Positions 32,910 through 45,269 of a stretch of 64,000 nt of DNA are shown here, piece by piece. Source of the DNA: Hesseltinella vesiculosa (taxonomy: Eukaryota > Mucoromycota > Mucoromycetes > Mucorales > Cunninghamellaceae); assembly GCA_002104935.1 (NCBI GenBank), contig MCGT01000035.1, positions 218,399 through 282,398 on the forward strand, in the 5' to 3' direction. The notes beneath the pieces are model-generated. The model was not told the origin of the DNA. It ran no database searches and saw nothing but the letters and a program-made list of their open reading frames with translations. The stretch's first letter is position 1. Every line of letters starts with the position of its first letter. Made by a program: the position numbers and the translations under genes.

Positions 32910-34372
32910 ATGTCACATTCGGCTGCTATGGAAGTGGACTTTGATGTCCCCAAGTTTTTGATGGACGAACGAAAAAAAGCGCCTGCTAATCTGCAGCATT
33001 ATTTCACCACATTTGAAGATCTTTACGAACGAAAGCACGTCTAAAAGAAAGGCATCCCACCTATTGTCCTAACTCCCCTTCTCTCCTTCCAATATAGACT
33101 CTGGCATCAATTAACAGAACAAGTCTTGGCATTGTTCAAGCAGCCCGAATCCGGGCCCCTGCAAGTCGCCGTCTATCAGCAATTTGTTGCCGAGTGGGAA
33201 AGCAAGATCAACCGATTATCGCTCGTCACCATTGCCTTGCAAGCTGCTCGCCAACTCAAAGGTAAAGAAAATAAAATAATAAATGAGTGGTCCATCGAAG
33301 ATCCATCATGAAATGACAGCCATCCGTATTTGTTTATAGATGCCCAAGCATCCGTCGACTTTCTGCAACACATCATCAGCAAGATGGATACGTCCGAGTC
33401 GCAGGATGTGTATGTGCTGGCAGTGATGGAAGCTGCCCATTTCCAACTAATGCTGGGCCAGGTCGACCAAGTGAAAAAGGTGATGGAATCTTCGGAAAAG
33501 ATCTTGGACGGCTTTGACTCTGTCGAGACCGAAATCTACGCCAGCTTCTATCGAGTCAGTGCTGACTTTTACAAATCACAAGCCGAGTATGCCCAGTACT
33601 ACCGCAGCGCTCTGCTGTTCCTTGCCTGTGTGGATGTGGACGACATGCCCTTGGCTGAAAGAAAAGGCCGTGCCTATGACCTGGCCATGTCTGCCTTGCT
33701 GGGCGACAGCATCTACAACTTTGGTGAATTGGTAATGAGTGCCAGAACCCCCCTCCCTGTTCGCTGACTCTCTTTCTTCCTAGTTGATGCACCCCATTCT
33801 GGACTCCTTGACCAACACAGAACATGATTGGCTGCGAGCTCTCCTCTTTGCCTTCAATGCCGGTGACATTGGCAAATTCGAGTCCCTGGCCCCCCATTTC
33901 AGCTCACAGGTGAGACCCAAACCATCGTCCTTGCCAACGTGAGCTCATTCCATTTCCTCTTAGCCTTTGTTGCAGCAAAACACTGAAGCTCTGAACCGCA
34001 AGATCTGTTTGATGTCCTTGATCGAGGCTGTGTTCCGTCGATCGGCCGACAACCGTGTTATTCCCTTTGCTGAAATTGCCTCGGACACCCGCTTGCCTGT
34101 GGAAGAGGTAAGGAAAACGATGGCTCACCGCAAGGTGTTGATGGTTTAAATTCTAGGTCGAGCACTTGGTCATGAAGGCTTTGTGGTTGAAGCTGATCAA
34201 GGGATCAATAGATCAAGTGGATCAACTGGTGGTGGTGACATGGGTGCAGCCCCGCGTCTTGGACAAGACTCAAATCGATGGCATGCGCCAGAAAATAGAA
34301 GATTGGAACGGCCAGGTCAAGAAGATCAGTACCTTTGTTAGCCAGCAAGGTGGCGAAGTGTTTGCTCAGTAA
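32910..34372 (+). CDS. RPN9: 26S proteasome lid subunit RPN9 (PSMD13), 388 aa
   Basis: Six exons: 32910-33034, 33098-33261, 33340-33731, 33784-33909, 33964-34107, 34157-34372. Intron 1 (33035-33097) must use a GC donor to give the family sequence YERKLWHQLTEQ; the nearest GT donor breaks frame. The other introns are GT-AG. The N-terminal helical repeats (LQHYFTTFEDLYER, LVTIALQAARQL, AMSALLGDSIYNFGEL) and a C-terminal PCI domain (NRKICLMSLIEAVFRRS through VQPRVLD) fit RPN9. It is a structural lid subunit of the proteasome regulatory particle. Length is close to yeast Rpn9 (393). Confidence 0.93.
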
Positions 34373-34650
34373 AAAAGAGGGTTCTACATTTTTTTATGTT
34401 TGCACCAGGTCCGAGGAAGGCGATGCAAGGCGGAGATTTTTATCCCAAAAAAAAAAGTGTTTGTTTGCGCCCTGGTGTCGGGGTCAATGGAAAGAACGAG
34501 GGGCAGGAACAAATTTAAAGTTGAAAGCATGTATTTTCCAATGGAGAGTCAAGGGAACAATGGGGCAAAAAAAAAAAAAATATCGGTGCGGTAGGCAACG
34601 TTTTTTCTGTCTCTTTTATTCTCTTCTATTGGCCATTTATTGATATTGAC

Positions 34651-36286
34651 ATGAGAGTCCTGTCACTGTATCATACAGCAACATACGCGTTGTTGACCAT
34701 CATCACGACAACCACTGTACATGGCGCTGGCATCATTAGCTGGGACGAGGCGTACGCAAAGGCGGAAGTGTTGGTGGACAAGATGAGCCTGGCACAAAAG
34801 GTCAACCTCACCACCGGTGTGGGTTGGGGTAAAGATGCATGTGTGGGCAACACTGGGTCGTCCGACAATCCGTATTTCCCATCGCTGTGCTTGCAAGATG
34901 GCCCTGTGGGTGTTCGCTTTGCCGACATGGTGTCGGTGAATGTTGCCGGCGTCAATGCTGCTGCCTCCTTTGACAAGAAAGCCATCCGGCGCCGTGGCCA
35001 GGTGATTGCCTCTGAATTCAAGCAAAAAGGCGTGCATGTGCAGCTCGGCCCAGCCATGAATATCATGCGTACGCCTGACGGTGGTCGCAACTGGGAATGC
35101 TTTTCCGAAGACCCTTACCTCACCGGCATTGCCGCTGTCGAAACTATCCAAGGCATCCAGAGCCAAGGCGTCGTAAGCGCTCCGCCGCCAAAAAAGGAAA
35201 TGCTCCGCTCACAAGCTTTCTTTTTCCTTTTCTTCTAGATGGCCACCGCCAAGGTAATAGGAAACAAGGACACCTGCTATGGATAGACACCTCCTAATTT
35301 TTTTTTTCATCTCCTCCACCTTCTTAGCATTGGATTGGAAATGAGCAAGAAGTGAATCGTGAACAGGTAGGGGGAAAAAAAAGGACAAGAATAGAGCTGA
35401 TCAATGGCCCGGTAGATCAAGACCATCATGGATGACCGCACATTGCACGAGATTTATGCTTGGCCGTTTAAGAAATCAGTGGAAGGTGGTGTGGCCTCGG
35501 TGATGTGTAGCTACAACAAAGTCGGCGACCACTGGGCCTGCGAAGACGATGCGTCGCTGAACCAAGTCTTGAAACAGGAATTTGGCTTCCGCGGGTACGC
35601 TGTCACCTCTTGGCTGATAGAGATCAACTCACAACGACCTCCCATCTTATAGATTTGTCATGAGCGACTGGCTTGCAACGCATTCCACAGCCAAGAGTGT
35701 CAATGCTGGATTAGGTAACCTTTCAAGAAAATATGCCCAGCGCTTATGCCGTTCTCCTTCAAGATATGACCATGCCTGGAGGAATCACTTTTGAATCCCC
35801 CGAGTCACACTTTGGTCAACGTCTATTGAATGCTGTTGGCGATAGCCAGGTACCTGAAGAACGCATTCGTGATATGGCGCTGCGTATTGTGGCCGCCTGG
35901 TACAAGGTTAGGAAACAAAAACAAAAAAAGATGCCTGACTTCTCTGACCTTCCCCCCCCCCTCTTTTTGTATCATTTAGCTTGGTCAAGACGTTGTAAGT
36001 TTAGAATCATCATGATGCTGTTCAGTAGCTGTTGACTCATTTCTTTTTTTTATCTGTGATAAAAAAGGAGGGAACAATCCCCGCCGTCAACCTGCACAGT
36101 TTCCTGCCCCACCTCAACCACAAAGTGAATGTGATGCGCAACCACAATGTATTCATTCGTGAATTAGGCGCTGCCAGCACCGTGCTCTTGCGAAACAACG
36201 ACGATCTCCTGCCCCTGAGCAACCGCCTGGACTCCCTGGCTATCATTGGCGAAGATGCCGGTCCTGATTCACAGTAAGGATGCATA

Positions 36287-36317
<31 letters not shown>

Positions 36318-37559
36318 GAGTGTATTTCTTATGTCTTTCATCATAGAGGTTTAAATTCTGCACCAGATGGCGGTGCCAACCGAGGCACGCTGGGCATTGG
36401 CTGGGGCTCTGGCGCCGTCAAGTTCACTTACTTGATCACGGTAGGTCAAGCGGACGAAAAAAAAAAAGAAATAACGAAAGCAAACGACAAATACGTTTCT
36501 GACTTGTGTTCTATCACCCAGCCGCTGGAAGGAATTGCAAAGCAAGCCGGGGATACAAAGATTCTATCGTCACTTAGCAACCAAGATCTGTACAAAGCTG
36601 AGAAATTCGCGCGAGAGGCCGACATCGCCATTGTGTTTGCTAATGCCAATTCAGGAGAGGAATTCATCACAGTTGAAGGCAACCGTGGAGACCGAAATGA
36701 CTTGCTCTTGTGGAACAACGGCAATGAACTGGTAAAGCCAAACAAAGAAGAAGAAGAAAAAAAAAAAGGCAAGGCCACTCACTTCACCGTATCCTACAGA
36801 TCCAAACCGTAGCCAACAACAATAACAACACAGTGGTTGTGATTCACTCGGTCGGTGCGGTAGAGATGCCTTGGCTGGATCATCCAAACATCAAGGCCAT
36901 TGTCTGGGCTGGTAAGGGCAACAGAAGGAAAAACCGAAAACAGAGCGGCTGATCACGTCCTTCCTTTCACAGGCGTTCCTGGTCAAGAATCTGGACACGC
37001 CTTGGCTGATGTACTCTATGGTGAGGTGAATCCTTCGGGCCGACTGCCATACACCATCGGCAAGCGATGGGAGGACTATTCTGGCCGTGCAAGCCAGACG
37101 GACGAGGCCGTGTACCACGAAAAACTCGCCGTCGGCTACCGATGGTTTGACCAGCAGAACATCCAACCCAACTTTGAATTTGGCTTTGGCTTGTCGTACA
37201 CCAAGTTTGGCTATCGCAACGTCGACACTGACACACAGCAGACCAGCACCCAGAATCCCCGAGTTGAAATCTCAGTCGACATTGAAAACACCGGCGATGT
37301 GGACGGAGCCGAGGTGCCTCAGCTGTATTTGACTTTTCCCGACGCGGCCGGCGAACCTCCCAAGCTGCTTCGTGGGTTTGAAAAGGTATTTATCCAAAAA
37401 GGCGACAAGGCCCATGTCACCTTCCCACTCTCTGGCGAAGAGCTGTCCTACTGGGACTCTGACGTCCGCAACTGGATCGTGCCTAGCGGTACATTCACAG
37501 CCCATGTCGGTGCCAGCAGCCGTGATATCCGAGGCTCTGTCCAATTCCAAGTTGTCTAG
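34651..37559 (+). CDS. secreted GH3 beta-glucosidase, 727 aa
   Basis: Twelve exons: 34651-35172, 35239-35253 (15 nt), 35328-35366, 35416-35594, 35653-35714, 35764-35906, 35980-35994 (15 nt), 36068-36273, 36347-36440, 36522-36731, 36800-36911, 36973-37559. An N-terminal hydrophobic stretch (about 1-24, ending VHGA) is a signal peptide. The GH3 core follows: QDGPVGVRF, GRNWECFSEDPYLTG, the HWIGNEQE segment, and the nucleophile Asp in FVMSDW (codon split by intron 4). GH3 C-terminal domain: VLYGEVNPSGRLPYTIGKRW and FGFGLSYTKF, then a fibronectin-III-like domain. The enzyme hydrolyses cellobiose or short beta-glucans outside the cell. The exon 7/8 junctions (near 35994 and 36068) are the least certain. 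Confidence 0.92.
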
Positions 37560-38244
37560 AATTCTGCCACCTCTCCACTTCTCCTAATTACGTTTCTCTA
37601 ATATCTAAGATGAAAATAAAGCCATGCATTCTTTCTTCATTATAGTCGTCGGGGGAAAAAAAGGCTGGCATCGTCGATACCAGTTCCATCGATGGGGTCC
37701 CAACTTGCCAGCCACCTAGTTAGTACATTGTGAGGCATGCCCAAAACAAAAGTATCTCAGTTGGAATGGTGATGATTTTTGCTGGGCTATATTTCCTTTC
37801 TTACGACCAATATTTGTTTATGGCTGTCCTGGACTTGACTTTGCGCGCTTTTTTTTTTTTTTTTTTAAAGATCAGGATCAGGTTACGCGATCGCGGGTCG
37901 ATGTGTTAAACATTAAATTTGCCACCTTGTTTCAACTGCCCAGGGTCTTTTTCATTGATGCGCCATGGCAATAATTGGCGAGAACGATAATCGCTTGCTG
38001 CCAGAGGAGAGCCGAACTGCTCCACATTGTTAAGATGCCACGGTACCAGTTCTGGGCAAACATGTGCCTGATGATTGACATGGTGGAACTCTCACACTTG
38101 GACATCACCCTGCGGATAAAAATGGTGTGTGTTTATTTATATATTTATCCATGCACCAAGAATGACCCATTTTAAAAAAAGGCAGTACCAAGGCATCAAC
38201 AAAAAGCGAATGACAGCTCAGAGTGACGTTCAGAGGTGGCTCGG
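37560..38244. other. convergent intergenic region
   Basis: Between the 3' ends of the beta-glucosidase gene and ILV3. Contains a T17 run at about 37850-37867. No supported gene. Confidence 0.4.
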
Positions 38245-40758
38245 TTAAAAGAGGTCGGTGACGGCGCCTTTGCTGGCACAGGACACCATGGCGCGGAATT
38301 TCTTCAGCATACCTCGAGGCAGGTCGTCGGTGGGCGGCACCCAGGCGGCACGGCGACGGGCCCACTCTTCCTCAGTCACATCCGCATCCAGAGCCAGGGT
38401 TTCAGCATCGATTGTCACCAAATCGCCATCTTGCAGAAGCGCAATGGGACCACCGACGTAGGCTTCCGGAGCCACATGGCCAACAATAAACCCGTGGGAG
38501 GCGCCAGAGAACCGGCCATCGGTAATCAGCGCCACATGCTTTCCAAGACCTGCACCCATGATAGCCGCGGTGGGTTTCACTGACGAAGAAGAAAAGAAAA
38601 AAAAACCGAGTCAACACCGTCACAGGAAGAAAAACGAGACAACATACACATTTCCGGCATGCCTGCTGCACCCTTGGGACCTTGGTACCGGATCACGACG
38701 ACCGAGCCTTTGGGGATCTTGTTGCCTTCCAAGGCATGGAATAAAGCCTCTTCAGAATCATACACGCGTGCAGGGCCGGTGAAGCACGTGCCTTCCTTGC
38801 CAGTGATTTTAGCCACAGAACCCTAAGTCAAATAGACCGGCATAGAAAAATAGATAAAATCAAAGGGTGAGCAAGATAGCAGGGGTTGGGCAAGGGGGCG
38901 TTTACGTCGGGAGCGACATTGCCACGTAGAATGTTCAAATGGCCGGTGGGTTTGATGGGGTTATCGAGAGGTCGGATGACGTCCTGGCCGGGGAGCAGGC
39001 CGTCGAGATCGGCGAGGTTTTCGGCAATGGTCTTGCCTGTAACAGTCAGGCAGGAGCCGTCGAGGAGACCGTTGGCGAGCAGGTACTTCATGACGGCAGG
39101 CACGCCTCCGACGCGGTGCAGATCTTGCATCAAGTATTTCCCAGAGGGCCGCATGTCGGCCAGGAGTGGGGTGGACGACGAGATCTTTTGGATGTCGTCA
39201 TAGGTAAAATCGATGTTGCAGGCATGGGCTGCAGCAAGGAAATGTAAAACGGCATTTGTCGAGCCGCCAAGCGCCACCACCACACGGAACGCGTTGTAAA
39301 AGGCGGCCTTGGTCATGATGTCTAGCGGCTTGATGTCCTTTTCCAGCAGCACTTTGATGGCAGCCCCCGCACGCAGACATTCCTTGATCTTCTCGGGCTC
39401 CTCGGCCAGGATGGAGGAGCTGTAAGGTAACGACAAGCCCATGGCTTCGATGGCGCTACCCACTATTACACAGCACAAGAATTTATGAGCTGACATTCCT
39501 TTTGTCTTCAAGCTTGGCGTAGCAGCTTACTTGTGTTGGCTGTGAACATTCCGGCGCAGCTGCCTATGGCGGCAAAATAAAGCCGTTGGTCAGTCACGCT
39601 GTTTTACAACGATGGCTACCCTGACGTACCTGGGCCCGGACAGGCGTGTTTGATGATATCTTTGCGTTCTTCCTTTGTGATGGCCCCCGAGATGCATTCG
39701 CCATTGCTTTCGAGGGCGGTGGCAATGTCCAGGTCGCGATTGGCACAGCTTCCCAAGGTGGCATGGCCACGTTTCATGGCTCCACCATAAATGATCAGCG
39801 AAGGACGATTCAATCGCGCAATTGCTTGTAGCACCCCAGGCATGTTCTTGTCACTGTTAAAAGAAAAAAAAAAGAAAGAAAGAAAGACAAATGAGCTTCA
39901 ATAATTCTGCCTATGTGACCCACAGAGTGTGTGAGAAGCGTTCGATGTACATACCCTGGCATGATGAAAAAAAAAAAAAGTTAAAACGACGCGTCGTCAT
40001 CACCAGTCTTGAGGTGCGTTCCCTCTGTGAACAAGGGTGTCACTTACAGGCAGGCAGAGAGATGTTGGCGTCGTACCAAAGCGCACGCATGACAGTTTCG
40101 ATCGAATCGGCAATGATTTCACGGCTGGGCAACGAGTACTTCATCCCTATCCACATCACAAAACAAAGGACGGGGTGAGATCCGGGGAAGCTGCTACGTG
40201 ACAAATCTGACCAGGCATACCATCATTTCCCATGGAAATAGCATCCGAGACCCCGATGGTGTTGAATTGATAGCCGACCAAGCCAGCTTTCCAGACGCCT
40301 TCCTTGACCTTGGCGGCTAGGTCGTTGATATGCATGTTACAGGGATTACCGTCATAGCCGCTATGGAGATAAAAAGGGATCAGTCATTTGTGCGTATTTT
40401 TATGAATTTATATTACAAGCTGGTGATGCCTACTTGCGCCTTTTCAAAATCCTCGTCCTTTAACCCTGTTGCATACACTTAAAAAAAGGAACTGGTGAGT
40501 CATCAAGCGGGAGGTAAAATCTTGACAACTGCCATGCTGCTTACGCTGAGCTTGGCCAGCTGCAGCCGTGTCGTCTTGCGTGATATGCCGACTGTATTTG
40601 TTCAGAGGTTCGGCAGATTTTTCCTGCACCTGTGCACTGACTTTGCGACTAAGAGAGCATAAACCGCAGGTGAGGAATAAAAAAAAACACGCTTTCAAAA
40701 AGAGAGGAATGCATCCTTCTGAGAAAGGTGGGATCACTTACATTTGTACTTCAGACAT
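38245..40758 (-). CDS. ILV3: dihydroxyacid dehydratase, 581 aa
   Basis: Eleven predicted exons: 40742-40758, 40545-40648, 40417-40477, 40221-40360, 40048-40146, 39955 (one nucleotide), 39630-39853, 39531-39563, 38906-39462, 38648-38822, 38245-38579. All introns are GT-AG. The Fe-S enzyme makes the 2-oxo acids in valine and isoleucine synthesis in mitochondria. Signature pieces are [44 protein letters not shown] and [12 protein letters not shown], with the three cluster-region cysteines in NPCNMH, ACDKNMPG and GSCAGMF. The Cys codon of ACDKNMPG is spread over three exons and needs the single G at 39955. Length matches fungal ILV3. The N-terminus is short, so mitochondrial targeting is not obvious. 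Confidence 0.95.
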
Positions 40759-41006
40759 GTGGTTCAATTCTTTATGTCACAACCGGGATGAGAAAAGACA
40801 AGTGTCCAGTCAACAGAGTGTAATGGTAATAAAAAAATAAAAAGAAAAGGAGAAAGTTTGGGAAAAGGTTGCCCCACCAAACGGGAAAAGCTGGGAGGTG
40901 ACACAAGGGCGGGGGTCGTTGGCGTGAGATTTTCGTTTATTACTGATGCTAAAAAGTATGAAAGATGCAAGAAAGAGAGAGATAAATTAACATTGGAATG
41001 AGAATG

Positions 41007-42714
<1,708 letters not shown>

Positions 42715-43133
42715 GCACTAATGCTGGTAGATTTAAAATGAAACAAAGAAAAAGAAAAAAAAGCCAATGTAAGAGTGAGAAGAAAAAGGTCCTGGTTTTT
42801 CTTTTTTTTGGAAAAAAAATTAAAATGCAGCCGAGGACGAACCAGCCATCATCATGGCTCCCTTTCTGACGACAATCACAATGAAATGTATTTCACCCGT
42901 CAGTCTTTTCGTCATGGCCAGGAGGCACAAGTAGCTGAGGTGGAAAGAAGACAAGGCGAGGTGTAGGTTGAACGGCCGATTCATGCACACGCTTTCAATG
43001 TGACACGCTGCGGTGAATGCGATTTTTTTTAAAAAAGGACTTTTATTTAAAAAAAAAAAATTATGGAAATAATAAATGGAAAGAATTCTTTAAACAATCA
43101 ATCACAAAGAGATGGATTCATTGGACAACAAAG
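42715..43133. other. intergenic between two minus-strand genes
   Basis: 419 bp with A/T runs near 42806-42821 and 43022-43062. No gene seen; it is the upstream region of the MYST gene. Confidence 0.4.
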
Positions 43134-44826
43134 CTACGTCTCACCAAAGAAACTGTGGTCACAGACACTTAAAAGGTCTAAGGCAAAAGGATGGGCGTCG
43201 CCTGACAACGAGATGACGGCATCACATTGGCTATCGCCATCCGAGCTTTCTCGGATCCGGCAATTACGAATGTAAATTGGACAACTTCCATCATTGATCT
43301 CTGTAAAAAAAATAAAACAAAGAGAGCATCAGCTGGGGCCGAGGCTTTTTTTTTTTTTTGATGTTACCATCTATGCACCAAGAGGAAAGAGAGGCCAGGG
43401 CTTGTTGTCGATCCAATTCTTGCTGCTCCATGATGGCTCGGCTAGTGGAAGTCATATGCTCCAACCAATTATTGGAAAAGGCCGAGGAGAGCTGAAGTTT
43501 GAGCTGAAGTTGCTCTTGTTCGCGGCGGAGTTGCAGGCGTTGCTGTTTTTCGGACCGGCGTTGTTGACGACGAGAGACAGCAGTCTTGACCAGACCGTCG
43601 GTCCAGATTTGCTTGATGAGGCCAAGGGCCGAATGGAAGCGTCGGTCGTAGCTGTCGGGGTTGAGAGGCTGCAAGGCGGGCCAGTGATTGACGCGGGTGG
43701 AGGAGGCCGAGGGAGGGCTGGAGGACATGGAGTGGCGGATGGCATGCGAGTCGAGACTGGCGTTGTGATGCGTGTTGTACATCAGGTGGTGGGTGTCGTT
43801 ATGGAGGTCATCCATGGAGAACACCTCGTCGTCGTCGAACTCAATGTCGGCATCGTCGCCGTGGTCGGGGTCCAAGACCATGATTTGCTGCTCCTCGGAG
43901 AACTGGACCTTGGCGTCTCTGGACCTCTGGATAAAGCTGCCGTCTTCGGACAGGGCAGGCTTGCGGATGATGGACATGGGGCGCGAGGCTGACTGGGGAG
44001 GGTCGGTGACGACAGTCAGCTGGTTGAAGGGCTGGGTAGACGAGGCTGTCATGAGGTCGCGCTCGTCGTCGGTCGAGTCATAGTCATAGGACATAGGCAA
44101 CAAGGAGGCGCTGTTGCGGTCCCAGGAGATTTGACGGCTGTGCTGGGCAAGGGCAGAACCGACGGTGGTCTTGGGAGGAAGCTGGGGCAGGACTTCGCCA
44201 AACATGGGGGAAGACAGCGGACGGGGGGCAGCGTCGGCGTGGTAGGGCGACATGGTGGCATTGTCGTAAGAGTACAAGGACGACTGGGAGGGCAGACGCT
44301 GGTGGAGCAAAGGCGAGTGACGAACAGCCGACATGGCCGACATGGTGGAAGCGACAGACGCTTGGCGCTGGTGGCGGATCATCTCACTCGGGGTTGAGGC
44401 GACGGAGGACTGGCGCTGGTGGCGGAACATGTCGCTGGGGGTGGACGCGACGGAGGATTGGCGCTGGTGGCGCAAGTCACTGGCGACTGAGGCAACGGAG
44501 GGCTGGCGCTGGTGTGGAGGGGACCTTAACATGGTGGCCATGTCGCCAGTGGGCGTGTTGAAGTCGTCCAAGGCGGGAGAAGGAGGGAGAGGCGTAGGCT
44601 TCATGCGCAGAGGGATAGCGCTGGCGACGGCGTCGGGATCGGCCACATTCGCACCTGTGGGCGAGTCATCCAAGGCCAGACTGGTGAAGATATTATGGGT
44701 TTCAAATTGACCAACCCCGCCATCAGGCGAGCGCAAGGCTGGGCTAGTGAATTGCATGGCCGTGCGTTTGATGGGAGACGGCTGCTCAGACACCGTGAAG
44801 CGACGGCTGGTTGGAGTTCGGCCCAT
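43134..44826 (-). CDS. Ser-rich repeat protein, 541 aa
   Basis: Two exons, 43368-44826 and 43134-43300, joined in phase across a 67-bp GT-AG intron with a T-run near the donor. The start ATG 44826 (MGRTPTSRRF) follows a pyrimidine-rich UTR. Residues about 105-170 contain five copies of an RHQRQ[SAP]SVAS unit with period about 16. Each is a basic-directed Ser cluster suited to AGC-kinase phosphorylation. Acidic patches (DDADIEFDDDEVFSMDD) follow, then a basic Arg/Gln coiled coil (RRQQRRSEKQQRLQLRREQ) and an ordered C-terminus with several Cys (DGSCPIYIRNCRIR). No known catalytic domain. It is probably a phospho-regulated adaptor. Family not recognised. Confidence 0.8.
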
Positions 44827-45269
44827 TTTATCACAAAGGAGAAAACCAAAGACAATAAATAAGTAATGAGTGGAGAAAAAGAAGCAAAAAAGGTTTCCTC
44901 TAAATTTTCTGGAAACAGAAGAACCAAGAAAAAATTGTGAGTTAGAAAAAAGAAGGAAGAAGAAAATAAAAAAATTAAGCTCTCCATAATTTAAAACGTT
45001 ACTCTTTGAATCATTGTTGTTCCTTGTAAACAAATCTTTTCTTTTTTTTACGTCCTCCTTCTCGGTGCAAACAAACGAATTTTTTGAGTGAAAAAAGCTC
45101 ATGAACAAGGTCCCGACGGGCATTTACTAAGACATGGAATTTTTATTTTATTTTTATTTTTATTGTTTGAAGTGTGGGGGGGGGCATATAGAACATAAGA
45201 GTTTAATTATTTTGTAAAAGGTGACATAATCATACATTGAGCGAGGTGTATTTTTTTTTTTTTTTGAAA
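44827..45269. other. intergenic between two minus-strand genes
   Basis: Upstream region of the Ser-rich gene and 3' flank of the BTB gene, with T/A-rich runs. The frame continuing upstream of 44826 is low-complexity Phe/Ser and not supported. Confidence 0.4.
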
